Counted from the first letter of the stretch, positions 34,078 through 43,569 are shown. The stretch is 64,000 bases of DNA from an uncultured Eubacteriales bacterium (GCA_902475435.1 CABRZL010000001.1:76129-140128), one strand, 5' to 3'. The notes: a model not told the origin generated them from the letters alone. Numbers and translations: made by a program.

Positions 34078-35434
34078 GATTCCGTCCTTTCTCAGATTCT
34101 ATAATCTCATGCATTCTTTGTAAAAGCGCCTTACGCTCATTGCAGCACCGCTCTTCCAGCACATCATCCAACAGCCGTCCCAACAAACACCCTACTTGCG
34201 GACCCGGACGAACTCCCATTGCAAGCACATCTTTCCCGTTTACCGCAAGATCTCGAACGGAAAAGCACTGTTCCTCTTCAAGCACTTGCCGGGCCAGCTT
34301 TGTAAATTCTATTACCGCATTGTACCGTGCTACGGATCTCTGCGTTTTCACATGTGCAAGGCAATCTGCCCGTTTTACCTCCAACAGTTGAAACAACAGA
34401 TCCGATCCGTATCGATTAATCCACCGGCGGACAGTCTTCCGATTTGGCAGGACATCTTCATCATGGTGCCGCACCAGTTCTCCTACTTTCTCCATGGTAA
34501 CTTTATCGACATGTAGCCGGGTGAAAATATTTTTGGTCAGTTCTTCGCTATAAATCGGGTGTCCGTAAAAGTGCCCTATTCCTGCTGCATCCAACGTAAA
34601 GCAGGCTGGTTTTCCCAAATCATGGAGCAGCAATGTCCATCGCACCAGCAGGTCTGGCGCTGAATGGCCGACTGCTTCGATCGTGTGTCCCCAGACATCC
34701 CGGTTATGATAGGGACTCCGCTGCAAAAAGCCCATTGCCGGTTTAATTTCCGGCAAAACAACTTGAAGCACTGCTCCAAATTGATTCAAAACCGCTGACA
34801 CCCCGGTACCAATCAACATTTCCGTCAATTCCCGGTAGATGCGCTCCCCGCTGATTTCCCTTAACAAGGATTTATTACGCTCCATGGCCGCAGCAGTCTT
34901 CGGTTCAATCGAAAAGTCCAGCTTAGACGCGAACCGCATTGCTCGAAGAATCCGCAATGCGTCTTCCTGAAATCGCTGATCCGGATCTCCCACACAGCGA
35001 ATCACTCTCTTCTCCAAATCCGCCTGTCCATCGAAAAGGTCAATCAGTTTCCCATCCAGACCTGCCGCCATGGCATTAACGGTAAAATCCCTTCGTTGGA
35101 GATCCTCCCGCAACGATCCCACAAACGCAACCTGCCTCGGACTGCGGTGATTGAAATACTCCCCATCCCGCCGAAATGTCGTAATTTCAACCGGCTCTCC
35201 TTGCATGAAAACAGTCACTGTACCATGTTTTAGACCCGTTTCGACGATACGATATTCAGAAAAGCACTGCTCTACTTCTTCCGGCAAGGCAGCGGTACAG
35301 ATATCCCAATCCCCCGGCGTACGCCCCAAAAGGGTATCTCGAACGCAGCCGCCCACCACATAGGCAGAATAGCCATGATCTAACAGCCGCTTCAACACAT
35401 TTTGGGCAGTTTCTTCCAGCTCCACAGCAGACAC
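34067..35434 (-). CDS. cca: CCA-adding tRNA nucleotidyltransferase
   Basis: This 455-residue enzyme adds or repairs the 3-prime CCA of tRNA. The head domain has GGCVRDTLLGRTPGDWDICT at residues 27-46 with the DxD metal site, and RRDFTVNAMA near 112; the tRNA-binding region follows (RFQEDALRILRAMRFASKL). A C-terminal HD domain is present (LLHDLGKP near 268, HHDEDVLPN). The GTG at 35434 is the best start near a weak GTAGGTG site. It overlaps cvpA downstream and is separated from the DUF711 gene upstream by a hairpin. Confidence 0.95.
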   Translation of the reverse strand: MSAVELEETAQNVLKRLLDHGYSAYVVGGCVRDTLLGRTPGDWDICTAALPEEVEQCFSEYRIVETGLKHGTVTVFMQGEPVEITTFRRDGEYFNHRSPRQVAFVGSLREDLQRRDFTVNAMAAGLDGKLIDLFDGQADLEKRVIRCVGDPDQRFQEDALRILRAMRFASKLDFSIEPKTAAAMERNKSLLREISGERIYRELTEMLIGTGVSAVLNQFGAVLQVVLPEIKPAMGFLQRSPYHNRDVWGHTIEAVGHSAPDLLVRWTLLLHDLGKPACFTLDAAGIGHFYGHPIYSEELTKNIFTRLHVDKVTMEKVGELVRHHDEDVLPNRKTVRRWINRYGSDLLFQLLEVKRADCLAHVKTQRSVARYNAVIEFTKLARQVLEEEQCFSVRDLAVNGKDVLAMGVRPGPQVGCLLGRLLDDVLEERCCNERKALLQRMHEIIESEKGRNHAD

Positions 35435-35471
35435 ACCTACTTTCGACAGGTTTTAACATGATGAAACCATA

Positions 35472-35495
35472 CGGCGAAGGATCTCTCCTCCGCCG
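35472..35495 (-). terminator. Hairpin between the DUF711 gene and cca
   Basis: CGGCGGAGGA and TCCTTCGCCG (minus strand) pair over 10 bp with one G-U pair around a GAGA tetraloop. No U-run follows, so read-through into cca is likely. Confidence 0.5.
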
Positions 35496-35513
35496 CAGTT
35501 TCACACGTTTATC

Positions 35514-36872
35514 TCAGTTCTTCAGGCTGTGAAGCGGCGCAGGAATACGACCACCTCGGGCCACAAATCGCTCAGCGCTCTTGTCATGGACGGGCATTAC
35601 CGGAGCCGAGCCGAACAATCCGCCAAACTCCAACTCATCCCCCACAGCTTTCCCAATGGCAGGGATGATTCGAACTGCCGTCGTCTTGTTATTCACAACG
35701 CCGATAGCCGCCTCGTCCGCAATAATCGCCGAAATCGTGCTGGCAGATGTACTTCCGGGAATCGCAATCATATCAAGGCCCACAGAGCAAACACACGTCA
35801 TCGCCTCTAACTTATCCAGCGTCAAAGTCCCCAACTTTGCCGCGGCAATCATCCCCTCATCTTCACTGACAGGAATAAACGCACCGGAAAGACCTCCGAC
35901 ATGGTTCGACGCCATTACTCCGCCCTTTTTCACCGCATCATTGAGCATGGCCAAAGCCGCAGTAGTACCGTGCGTTCCGCAGACCTCCACACCGATTTCC
36001 TCCAAAATTCGGGCCACAGAATCCCCTTTGGCCGGTGTCGGCGCCAAGCTGAGATCTACAATGCCATAGGGAACCCCCAGCCGGCGGGCAGCCTCTTGTG
36101 CAACCAATTGCCCCATCCGTGTAATCTGGAACGCAGTCTTCTTAATGGTCTCTGCCACCACATCGAAAGGCTCTCCCTTAACGCTTTGAAGCGCATGATA
36201 CACCACGCCGGGACCGGAAACACCCACATTGATCTCACATTCCGGCTCCCCCACTCCGTGAAAGGCGCCGGCCATGAACGGGTTATCCTCCACTGCATTG
36301 GCAAACACAACCAATTTCATGCAGCTCCTGCCCTCTCCCTCCGGGGATTTTTGTGCAGTTTCCTGTACAATTTTCCCCATTAACGTCACTGCATCCATGT
36401 TGATGCCAGCTCTGGTCGTGGCTACATTCACAGAAGAACAAACATTGTTTGTCGCCGCCAGCGCATCGGGAATGGACAAGATGAGCTTCTTATCTCCCAC
36501 GGTCATGCCCTTGTGAACCAGCGCGGAAAATCCGCCGATGAGGTTGACACCGCATGCCGCTGCCGCCTTGTCCATTGCCACTGCAAAGGGTACGTAATCG
36601 TCGGTCTCGCAGGATTCCGCCACCATGGCAATAGGCGTTACAGAAATACGCTTGTTCACAATCGGTATGCCAAGCTCCCGCTCAATTGCCTCACCGGTTA
36701 CCACCAATTGATCCGCACAGGAAGTAATCTTATCATAGATCTTCTGCGCAGTAATTTTTGGATCGGGACCACAGCAGTTTCGGAGCGAAATCCCCATCGT
36801 GATGGTACGGATATCCAAATGCTGGTGATCAATCATGTCCAGCGTTTGCATGATTTCATTTTGTCTCAGCAT
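35514..36872 (-). CDS. UPF0210 / DUF711 (PFL family) protein
   Basis: This 452-residue cytoplasmic protein matches the UPF0210 family: MDIDQQH-like start region with [18 protein letters not shown] at residues 20-37, FIGGFSAL-like [15 protein letters not shown] near 110, and [20 protein letters not shown] near 320. The family is related to glycyl-radical-type folds by annotation tradition, but its reaction is unknown. It is nearly always paired with a small ACT-domain protein, here encoded 9 bases upstream, which suggests that ACT senses an amino acid for it. The ATG at 36872 follows GAGGTGG. Confidence 0.9.
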   Translation of the reverse strand: MLRQNEIMQTLDMIDHQHLDIRTITMGISLRNCCGPDPKITAQKIYDKITSCADQLVVTGEAIERELGIPIVNKRISVTPIAMVAESCETDDYVPFAVAMDKAAAACGVNLIGGFSALVHKGMTVGDKKLILSIPDALAATNNVCSSVNVATTRAGINMDAVTLMGKIVQETAQKSPEGEGRSCMKLVVFANAVEDNPFMAGAFHGVGEPECEINVGVSGPGVVYHALQSVKGEPFDVVAETIKKTAFQITRMGQLVAQEAARRLGVPYGIVDLSLAPTPAKGDSVARILEEIGVEVCGTHGTTAALAMLNDAVKKGGVMASNHVGGLSGAFIPVSEDEGMIAAAKLGTLTLDKLEAMTCVCSVGLDMIAIPGSTSASTISAIIADEAAIGVVNNKTTAVRIIPAIGKAVGDELEFGGLFGSAPVMPVHDKSAERFVARGGRIPAPLHSLKN

Positions 36873-36881
36873 GGTTCCACC

Positions 36882-37151
36882 TCAAATTCTATGCATGGCA
36901 TTAAAAATGTCCTCCCGCTGGATACGGATCGTCAGTCCCATACGCACGCCCTTCTCATCCAGGGCATCCCGAACCAGATCATAGCTCTTACTGGAAGAGG
37001 ACAAATCCACCAACATATTCATGACAAAAAAGCCATCCATAACGGTCTGGTTGATATCCAAAATATTAACCTCTAGATTTGCCAATTCCGTGCAGACCCC
37101 GGCAATAATACCTACGGCATCCTTGCCGGTGACAGTCACGATTGCTCTCAT
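36882..37151 (-). CDS. ACT domain protein (UPF0237)
   Basis: This protein of 89 residues is a single ACT domain: MRAIVTVTGKDAVGIIAGVC at residues 1-20, NILDINQTVMDGFFVMNMLV near 30-49. ACT domains bind amino acids and control partner proteins. It is encoded directly before the DUF711 protein, its constant neighbour in Bacillota. The ATG follows AGGAGG. Confidence 0.93.
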   Translation of the reverse strand: MRAIVTVTGKDAVGIIAGVCTELANLEVNILDINQTVMDGFFVMNMLVDLSSSSKSYDLVRDALDEKGVRMGLTIRIQREDIFNAMHRI

Positions 37152-37185
37152 AATTTTTCCTCCTAAATATATAACTCCTGCCGGC

Positions 37186-37830
37186 TTATTTCAGCTCATC
37201 AAGCGTCAGCGTAAAACTGTCCAGGAAATTGTCTATAAAATAACGCACTTCTGGCATATCCATATCGTCCAGCGCCTGCCGGGTCTGCCGCGCTGCCAGA
37301 ATAAACTCATGGTTAGAGGCTTTCATCTCTTCCAGGCATTTGATATGCGCGGAAAGTTTGTCCGCTGCTTTCACAATGCGCTGCGTCTCCTGATCTGTTC
37401 CCCGCAGAAGCGGTTCATAGCTTTCCCGCAGCTCTTCCGGCAGCATGGCCAACAACTTTTCCGCTGCTACATTTTCCACTTTCTGATAGGCCTCTCGAAT
37501 TTCCGGATTAAAATATTTCACCGGAGTAGGCAGATCTCCGGTAATAATCTCTCCTGCATCATGAAACAATGCTGTGGTCGCGCATTTTTCTGGAGAAACA
37601 TTTTTGTTCCCGTAAATCTTCTGTGAAATCAGTGCCAACGCATGGGCCAGCACAGCCACCATATGACTATGCTCCTGGATATTCTCCGGGCAAGAATTCC
37701 GCATCAATCCCCATCGCGAAATATAGCGCATCCGGGATAAATACGCATAAAAGGAATAACCCTCGTGACCGTTTTCCAACTTGTCACGAGACTCCGGCAT
37801 GTTTTGACGTATAAGATCGGTAACTTCCAT
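37186..37830 (-). CDS. HD-domain 5-prime-deoxynucleotidase (YfbR type)
   Basis: This 214-residue protein has the YfbR pattern of an HD phosphohydrolase: SRWGLMRNSCPENIQEHSH near residues 39-57, the metal pair in LFHDAGEIITGDLPTPVKY near 88-106, and KAADKLSAHIKCLEE near 153-167. YfbR hydrolyses deoxynucleoside 5-prime-monophosphates. Metal-binding His and Asp residues are all present. The ATG follows AGGGAG. It is the first gene after a good minus-strand promoter, and the ACT, DUF711, cca and cvpA genes follow in the same direction. Confidence 0.88.
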   Translation of the reverse strand: MEVTDLIRQNMPESRDKLENGHEGYSFYAYLSRMRYISRWGLMRNSCPENIQEHSHMVAVLAHALALISQKIYGNKNVSPEKCATTALFHDAGEIITGDLPTPVKYFNPEIREAYQKVENVAAEKLLAMLPEELRESYEPLLRGTDQETQRIVKAADKLSAHIKCLEEMKASNHEFILAARQTRQALDDMDMPEVRYFIDNFLDSFTLTLDELK

Positions 37831-37880
37831 GAACGAAAACTCCCTTCATACCGATAAACTGAATCGTTTTTATGGTTTTT

Positions 37881-37909
37881 AGTATAACACGCTTCTGGAA
37901 AATTGTAAA
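37881..37909 (-). promoter_or_regulatory. Promoter of the yfbR-ACT-DUF711-cca-cvpA run
   Basis: On the minus strand TTTACA (37909-37904), a 17-base spacer and TATACT (37886-37881). Confidence 0.75.
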
Positions 37910-38044
37910 TCCACAGTTTACCGCTATATATTCGCCAATATGCGTATGGCTCATTCTCCTTGAACCCCTGGTGTCGGCGTTACCTTGCCGTTCTGATGTT
38001 TTCATATTTCAGCGGCTCATATTAGACAACCAGCCCATATGCGG

Positions 38045-38073
38045 TTGCATTTTTCGTGCAAATTCGCTATAAT
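38045..38073 (+). promoter_or_regulatory. Promoter of the PucR/CdaR-type regulator
   Basis: TTGCAT (38045-38050), a 17-base spacer and TATAAT (38068-38073), about 64 bases before the start codon. Confidence 0.75.
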
Positions 38074-38136
38074 AGAGAAAATAAGCACTGCGTCTGTGCA
38101 TTTTGACAGTCTCTAGCATCGGAGGTATTTTTTATC

Positions 38137-39444
38137 ATGTCCACTTCTTCGCGCATGGCAATGGTCTATGAAAAGCTCTACAAAGCAGTCTGTAATCAAA
38201 ATATGAACAATGTTGTGGCCGCCACTCACGAAATTTTTGGGCGGCCAGTATTGTTCGTCGACGAATACTTTCACGTTGTATCCATGCAGCCGTCAGCTCC
38301 CATTGGAGATCCCGAATGGGATGAGATCTATAAAAATAAGGCAATGAATCGGGAACAGATTTTCAGTACGCTGGATGAATTTCTCTCCGGAAAGAAGGCG
38401 TTTTATCAGCCTTTTTTTGCAAACACCGGCTCTTGCGCGGCTTCTCCCAGGATTTTTGCAGAAGTCGTACAGGATAACACCGTACATGGACACATCATTG
38501 TATTTTGGCAAGGCGATCCACCCACCGATGAAGACTTTGAAATCATCGGATTGGTGCTGGACGCCATCTGTCTGCGGATTGCCAGCCGAATCAAATCTAT
38601 GGGCAGCTGGAATTTGGCTTTGTCCACTAAATTGGAAGACCTCCTGGCCCCCAACACCCCGCCGCATCTGGAACAGCTGGCCTGCGAAGCCATTTCCCGC
38701 ACTATGCAGCCGGAGTACACCATTTGCGTTGCTACCATCGGCGCGCTGGCCTCACAAAAAGCCTTTGCAGAATATGCCGTCCACGAGCTTCAGCAGCTGT
38801 ACCGGAACGTGATATGCCTTATCTATGACAATACCATCGTCACACTCTATGGAGGCACCGAACACCATGGTTCCGGCACTCCCATGCCGCGTACCTCCAT
38901 GGCGGACCGATTGTTTGAGTTCTTTGGCAGTCATAGTATGATTTGCGGCCTTTCAGACAGTTTTACAGATCCGAAAGAAACTCGCTGCCACTACAGGCAG
39001 GCACTCTTGACCGCCCGGCTGGCCTTGAAACTTGGCAGGTCCTCTTCTACCACCTTTTCCGATCTAATGCCACTGCCGATTTTTTTATCCGTTTTGGAAA
39101 AAGATACTCCGGAAACCTTTATTCATCCTGCGATCTTTAAAATGCGAGCCTATGACAAGGAAAACGGCACTGCCTATGACGAAACCATGCGGCTGTTTTC
39201 CTTCAATATGCACAATAAAGATCGCACTGCTTCCGCCCTTTGCATCCACCGGAATACTCTCTTATATCGTTTGGGTCGGATCAGCGAATTGTTCGATCTC
39301 CCCTATGAACATGATCAAGTGGCGCTGAACCTGTTATGTAGTTACTTAATTCTGGAGTTGGGCCGCTATGGCACCCCCCAGGATATGAGCCGCCTGTCTT
39401 CCACAGAATATCAGGAAGCTGCTAAAGGTGTCGTGGGGAATTAA
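38137..39444 (+). CDS. PucR/CdaR-type transcriptional regulator
   Basis: This 435-residue regulator has a C-terminal PucR-type helix-turn-helix (TASALCIHRNTLLYRLGRI, about residues 366-384). A central GGDEF-like linker region typical of CdaR proteins precedes it, and the N-terminal half (about 20-155) looks like a small-molecule sensing GAF/PAS-type fold (GRPVLFVDEYFHVVSM). It stands directly before an amino acid ABC transporter and a racemase-like gene, the natural targets. It has its own promoter and terminator. GGAGG lies 11 bases before ATG 38137, a rather long spacing. The effector is unknown. Confidence 0.85.
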   Translation: MSTSSRMAMVYEKLYKAVCNQNMNNVVAATHEIFGRPVLFVDEYFHVVSMQPSAPIGDPEWDEIYKNKAMNREQIFSTLDEFLSGKKAFYQPFFANTGSCAASPRIFAEVVQDNTVHGHIIVFWQGDPPTDEDFEIIGLVLDAICLRIASRIKSMGSWNLALSTKLEDLLAPNTPPHLEQLACEAISRTMQPEYTICVATIGALASQKAFAEYAVHELQQLYRNVICLIYDNTIVTLYGGTEHHGSGTPMPRTSMADRLFEFFGSHSMICGLSDSFTDPKETRCHYRQALLTARLALKLGRSSSTTFSDLMPLPIFLSVLEKDTPETFIHPAIFKMRAYDKENGTAYDETMRLFSFNMHNKDRTASALCIHRNTLLYRLGRISELFDLPYEHDQVALNLLCSYLILELGRYGTPQDMSRLSSTEYQEAAKGVVGN

Positions 39445-39455
39445 ATCTATCATAC

Positions 39456-39491
39456 AAAAATCCGCCGGCTTAGAAAAGTCGGCGGATTTTT
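39456..39491 (+). terminator. Terminator of the PucR-type regulator gene
   Basis: AAAAATCCGCCGGCTT and AAGTCGGCGGATTTTT pair around AGAA with one wobble pair and give a clear U-run. Confidence 0.92.
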
Positions 39492-39539
39492 GTACATGAT
39501 TATCTAATTTTAATATATTTTGTTTCTATATAATTTTTC

Positions 39540-39568
39540 TTGACTTTAGTATAATAATTCGCTAATAT
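39540..39568 (+). promoter_or_regulatory. Promoter of the amino acid ABC operon
   Basis: TTGACT (39540-39545), a 17-base spacer and TAATAT (39563-39568). A TATAAT at 39550 also lies inside the spacer. The surrounding DNA (39500-39600) is very AT-rich. Confidence 0.65.
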
Positions 39569-39622
39569 GTTATCGTATTTAAAGCAAAAATTGTTGCGTA
39601 ATCATGCTAAGGAGAGATACAT

Positions 39623-40528
39623 ATGAAAAAACTATTTGCATTGGTGATGGCGGCGGCCATGGCGCTTTCTTTGGTAGGCTGTGGTACAAACACATCCTCT
39701 GCTAGCTCTGCTTCTGAGGCCCAGCCTTCCGAAGCGTCTGCCTCTGCATCCGATGCGTCTGCTGTTGAAAATTCTATCGCCGACGCTGCTGGCAGCAGAA
39801 CTACTTTTACTGTGGGATTTGACGCGGAATACCCTCCCTACGGCTATATGGACGATTCCGGCAAATACACTGGTTTCGATTTGGAGTTGGCGCAAGAGGT
39901 TTGTAACCGCAACGGTTGGGAACTCGTAAAACAGCCCATCGACTGGGATGCAAAAGATATGGAACTAAATTCCGGCACCATCGACTGTATTTGGAACGGG
40001 TTTACCATGACTGGCCGTGAAGACGACTATACCTTCTCAGTCCCTTATGTAGACAATTCAATTGTATTTGTGGTCATGAATGATTCGGACATTCAAACCA
40101 AGGATGATCTAGCCGGAAAAGTAGTTGTAACGCAGGCTGATTCCTCGGCGCTTACCGCCCTCACCAGCGAAGAGGATAACGACGAGAATTTAGCTCTCAC
40201 CGCTTCCTTTGCAGAACTTCAGCAGGTAGCCGATTACAACACGGCATTTATGAATTTGGAGTCCGGGGCGGTGGACTGCATCGCTGTAGATATTGGCGTA
40301 GCCCAGTATCAGCTTACCAGCCGAGGCGATACCTTCCGGATGCTGGAGGAGCCGCTCTCTACAGAGCAGTACGGCATCGGTTTCAAGAAGGGCAATGAAG
40401 AACTACGCGACATCGTTCAGAACACCCTATTTGAGATGTACAAAGACGGAACCTTTGATGAAATCGCTGCTAAATATGCCGACTACAACCTGCCCGACAT
40501 GGTCTGCTTGGGAGACTATGTAGAGTAA
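39623..40528 (+). CDS. Polar amino acid ABC transporter, substrate-binding lipoprotein
   Basis: This 301-residue lipoprotein has a signal peptide with lipobox LSLVGCG (Cys20), a Ser/Ala-rich linker and a type 3 solute-binding domain: TVGFDAEYPPYGYMDDSGKY near residues 61-80, FDLELAQEVC, NGFTMTGREDDYTFSVPY with the carboxylate-binding Arg, and VDCIAVDIGVAQYQ. This family binds polar or basic amino acids such as Gln, Arg, Lys, His or cystine. The ATG follows AAGGAG. It is the first gene of the operon with permease, ATPase and racemase-like genes. Confidence 0.93.
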   Translation: MKKLFALVMAAAMALSLVGCGTNTSSASSASEAQPSEASASASDASAVENSIADAAGSRTTFTVGFDAEYPPYGYMDDSGKYTGFDLELAQEVCNRNGWELVKQPIDWDAKDMELNSGTIDCIWNGFTMTGREDDYTFSVPYVDNSIVFVVMNDSDIQTKDDLAGKVVVTQADSSALTALTSEEDNDENLALTASFAELQQVADYNTAFMNLESGAVDCIAVDIGVAQYQLTSRGDTFRMLEEPLSTEQYGIGFKKGNEELRDIVQNTLFEMYKDGTFDEIAAKYADYNLPDMVCLGDYVE

Positions 40529-40543
40529 TTTCGAATCAACCCT

Positions 40544-40566
40544 GGGGGCAGCTTATTGCTGCCTCC
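40544..40566 (+). terminator. Intercistronic hairpin between binding-protein and permease genes
   Basis: GGGGGCAGC and GCTGCCTCC form a 9-bp stem with one G-U pair around TTATT, followed by ATTTT. It probably lowers downstream expression relative to the binding protein. Confidence 0.6.
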
Positions 40567-40591
40567 ATTTTACTAAGAAAGAAGGGTTTGC

Positions 40592-41300
40592 ATGTCATTC
40601 CTTGATATCGTTCGGCAAGTGTTTTCCGGCATGGGTGCCACTTTAACGATATTTTTTTCCACGCTGATTTTTTCCATGCCCCTTGGTCTTTTAGTCGCCA
40701 TGGGCCGTATGAGCACTTGGGCCCCCTTTCGCTTTATTCGGGAATCTTCCAGCGGTCCTTTGGGGTGGCTTAGGAAATTGAAACCAATACAGCTCATCAT
40801 TAAATTTCTGATCTCGATACTCCGTGGAACCCCCTTAATGCTTCAGTTGATCGTCTGGTTCTATGGTCCTTACTACCTCTTTGGAATTCGGCTCAATGCT
40901 GCATGGCGGGTAGGCGCTACCATTGTGGGCTTTTCCATTAACTATGCCGCCTATTTTGCAGAGATTTTCCGTTCCGGCATCCAGAGCATCCCTCAGGGCC
41001 AGCGGGAAGCTGCCAACGTGCTGGGATATAGTAAATCCCAGACTTTTTGTAAGATTATTTTTCCTCAAATGTGCAAACGAGTCCTTCCACCAGTGACAAA
41101 TGAGATCATTACGTTGGTAAAAGATACCTCTTTGGCCTTTGTTCTAGCTTATACAGAAATGTTTACCATGGCAAAACAGGTAGCTGCCGCAGAAACAACC
41201 ATTGCCACTGTTTGTCGCCGGCGTATTCTATTATGTGTTCAACCTTTTGATCGCAGGCATCATGGGTAAAGTGGAGCAGAAGCTCGAATATTATCAATAA
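40592..41300 (+). pseudogene. Polar amino acid ABC transporter permease, frameshifted near the C-terminus
   Basis: The frame from ATG 40592 encodes a HisM/GlnP-type permease with helices and the EAA loop (SGIQSIPQGQREAANVLGYS, about residues 128-147) up to QVAAAETTIA. It then leaves the family sequence and stops at 41269. The expected last helix and tail (FVAGVFYYVFNLLIAGIMG, then KVEQKLEYYQ) continue in another frame from 41211 to the TAA at 41298-41300. The shift lies between about 41204 and 41212, where two bases appear lost or one gained. As read, the last membrane helix is missing and the transporter would probably not work. The next gene follows normally at 41316. Confidence 0.88.
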
Positions 41301-41315
41301 CAGAGGAGCTAAACC

Positions 41316-42077
41316 ATGAAACTATTGGAAATCAACCATTGTAAAAAAGCCTTTGACGAATTGGGGGTAATTCATGACATTTCCTTGTCGGTAAGCGAAG
41401 GGGAAGTCGTTGCTATTATTGGTCCCTCCGGCTCCGGGAAGTCCACGCTCCTTCGCTGCGCCACACTTTTAGAACGTATGGACTCCGGCGATTTAATCTA
41501 TTTGGGAGAATATGCCGCCCAAGACCAAAATGGTAGCGCCGTCTATGCGGACAAACGAAAACTCCGGGAAATCCAAAGCTACTTCGGCCTGGTCTTTCAA
41601 AACTTCAATCTGTTTCCTCATTACTCGGTGAAAAAAAATATTATGGACGCTCCCATTCACGTCCAAAAAAAATCCAAGCAGGAATCTGCTGCAAAATGTA
41701 CCGAGCTGCTTGCCAAAATGGGGCTCAGCGGGAAAGAAGACGCATATCCCTGTCAACTCTCCGGCGGACAACAGCAACGGGTAGCAATTGCCCGAGCGCT
41801 GGCCATGAATCCTAAAATTTTATTTTTTGATGAACCCACCTCTGCTCTGGATCCAGAGCTTACCGGCGAAATTTTAAAAGTCATTCGTCAGCTGGCTATG
41901 GAGAAAATGACCATGGTAATTGTAACCCATGAGATGAGTTTCGCCCGAGATGTGGCGGATCGAGTGATTTTCATGGACGGCGGCTATATTGTGGAACAGG
42001 GTAGCCCCCATGATGTCATCGACAATCCAAAAGAAGACCGTACGCGCCAGTTTCTGGCTCGATTTTCTCAGCTATGA
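41316..42077 (+). CDS. Polar amino acid ABC transporter ATP-binding protein
   Basis: This 253-residue GlnQ/HisP-type ATPase has Walker [10 protein letters not shown] near residue 34, Q-loop [10 protein letters not shown], signature LSGGQQQR near 147 and Walker [13 protein letters not shown] near 168, followed by the switch His in VTHE. It powers uptake through the permease encoded just before. The ATG follows AGAGGAG. Its stop overlaps the start of the racemase-like gene in an ATGA junction. Confidence 0.95.
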   Translation: MKLLEINHCKKAFDELGVIHDISLSVSEGEVVAIIGPSGSGKSTLLRCATLLERMDSGDLIYLGEYAAQDQNGSAVYADKRKLREIQSYFGLVFQNFNLFPHYSVKKNIMDAPIHVQKKSKQESAAKCTELLAKMGLSGKEDAYPCQLSGGQQQRVAIARALAMNPKILFFDEPTSALDPELTGEILKVIRQLAMEKMTMVIVTHEMSFARDVADRVIFMDGGYIVEQGSPHDVIDNPKEDRTRQFLARFSQL

Positions 42078-42847
42078 GTATTGTTTTGCGTTATGCCGAT
42101 CCGGCCGGAAATATTACAGCTATCGTGGAATCGCCCGTCCATCCCGATGACCGAATATCTCTTTCCAAGCGCATCCTGGATCTTGGTAAGGCCGAGCAGG
42201 TGGGCTTTGTGGTTCCGCCGCAAAGCGGCGGTGAAGGACGCCTGCAAATGATGGGCGGTGAATTCTGCGGTAATGCTGCCCGCTCATTTGGATATCTGCT
42301 GGCAACGGAACATTATTCGAACGGCATTCACAACATTTCTGTCGAAATTTCCGGCATTGCCACTCCTCTTACCATAACAACAGATTTAGACAGCAGTACC
42401 GCTTCGGCTGAAATGCCGCTGCCTCTGGGCCTTTCTACGCTTACCGTTGGAACAAAAATGCTTCCCAAAGTGGACTGCCCCGGCATCTGCCATATCATCG
42501 TTGAGCATCAGGTTTCCAATGAAACGCTTGTACAGAAAATCCTTGCGGCCGCTCGGCCTTTGCCTTACGAAGCAATTGGCATTTTATTTTTAAACGACCT
42601 GCAAATGACGCCGGTGGTTTATGTCCGGTCTACGAACTCTCTGGTCTGGGAGTCCTCCTGCGGATCTGGCAGCACTGCCTGCGGCTGGTTCCTTTCCCGC
42701 CAAAAAACAGACGGGCAATATACTTATATGTTTTCTGAACCCGGCGGCTGTATTGAGACAACAGTTCTCGTTTCTAATCACAATGTTTCCCGCATCGCCA
42801 TTGGCGGCCCGCTTACGTTATCCGCTCCCCTGCGGCTAGATCTTTAA
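42074..42847 (+). CDS. DapF-fold amino acid racemase/epimerase, histidine racemase-like
   Basis: This 257-residue protein has the diaminopimelate epimerase fold with both catalytic cysteines: Cys65 in [10 protein letters not shown] and Cys196 in [13 protein letters not shown]. The surrounding words ([35 protein letters not shown]) differ from true DapF (CGNGxR, ACGTGACA) and instead recall CntK, the histidine racemase of staphylopine biosynthesis, as I remember its sequence. Translation is coupled to the ABC ATPase by a 4-base overlap. The operon therefore imports an amino acid and may racemise it. Partner genes for an opine metallophore (CntL, CntM) are absent here. The substrate is inference. 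Confidence 0.82.
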   Translation: MSIVLRYADPAGNITAIVESPVHPDDRISLSKRILDLGKAEQVGFVVPPQSGGEGRLQMMGGEFCGNAARSFGYLLATEHYSNGIHNISVEISGIATPLTITTDLDSSTASAEMPLPLGLSTLTVGTKMLPKVDCPGICHIIVEHQVSNETLVQKILAAARPLPYEAIGILFLNDLQMTPVVYVRSTNSLVWESSCGSGSTACGWFLSRQKTDGQYTYMFSEPGGCIETTVLVSNHNVSRIAIGGPLTLSAPLRLDL

Positions 42848-42898
42848 GGCCCTATCCTTCGCTTTTCCAAAGCGCTCCGCACTTTATGACCTACGCAT

Positions 42899-42927
42899 TT
42901 GACACTGATTCTTTCTCCTGTTATAAT
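42899..42927 (+). promoter_or_regulatory. Consensus sigma-A promoter of the cyclophilin gene
   Basis: TTGACA (42899-42904), a 17-base spacer and TATAAT (42922-42927) match the consensus exactly. Confidence 0.92.
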
Positions 42928-42981
42928 GAGAAAAAGAAATGCAGGGTCATCCTGCAAAATCCCCCAAAGGAGACAGCCAAG

Positions 42982-43551
42982 TTGAAACGAATCATCCCCC
43001 TTTTGACGGTGTTATTGCTTTTTCTCACAGCCTGCGGCTCCGGAGAGTATCGCTCTGGCCTCCATCATGCGGAAATTGATGTAAAGGATTATGGCACGAT
43101 TTCCGTGGAACTGGATGCAGATACCGCACCGATATCCGTGGAAAATTTTTGCAAACTGGCTGAGGATGGTTTTTATAACGGCTTAACTTTTCATCGTATT
43201 ATCTCCGGATTTATGATCCAGGGCGGCGATCCCAATGGCGACGGTTCCGGTGGTTCTGATCAAACAATTTATGGCGAATTTTCCTCCAACGGTACAGAAA
43301 ATAATATTTCCCATGTTCGAGGCACAATCTCCATGGCCCGGTCTGATGACTATAACAGTGCCAGCAGTCAATTCTTCATCGTACACCAGGATACCCCCTC
43401 GTTAGATGGGCTTTACGCGGCCTTTGGCCATGTGACAGACGGCATGGATGTGGTGGATGCGATTTGCGAAAACACTCCAGTGGAGGACAACAACGGCACT
43501 GTGGCTTGGTGGAATCAGCCGATGATCTCACAAATCCGTATCATCGATTAA
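42982..43551 (+). CDS. Cyclophilin-type peptidyl-prolyl isomerase lipoprotein
   Basis: This 189-residue secreted lipoprotein begins with a signal peptide and lipobox (FLTACGSG) and continues as a cyclophilin domain: FYNGLTFHRIISGFMIQGGD with the catalytic Arg, SQFFIVH and AAFGHVTDGMDVVD. It would assist folding of exported proteins at the membrane surface. The TTG at 42982 is chosen because AAAGGAG lies 9 bases before it and the signal peptide starts there; the open frame extends further upstream through the promoter, which cannot be coding. A terminator follows. Confidence 0.93.
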   Translation: MKRIIPLLTVLLLFLTACGSGEYRSGLHHAEIDVKDYGTISVELDADTAPISVENFCKLAEDGFYNGLTFHRIISGFMIQGGDPNGDGSGGSDQTIYGEFSSNGTENNISHVRGTISMARSDDYNSASSQFFIVHQDTPSLDGLYAAFGHVTDGMDVVDAICENTPVEDNNGTVAWWNQPMISQIRIID

Positions 43552-43569
43552 ATCAAGATAACACAACGG

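Larger units (their letters stand above)
37831..38136. promoter_or_regulatory. Divergent intergenic region between the yfbR-type gene and the PucR-type regulator
   Basis: This 306-base stretch holds two divergent promoters, described separately. The middle part (about 37915-38040) shows no gene and no strong hairpin by eye. Confidence 0.6.

Noticed and set aside
42074..42847. Calling the racemase-like gene dapF
   Set aside because: The cysteine motifs CGNAAR and [10 protein letters not shown] differ from the CGNGxR and ACGTGACA of true DapF, and the gene is in a transporter operon, not with lysine genes.
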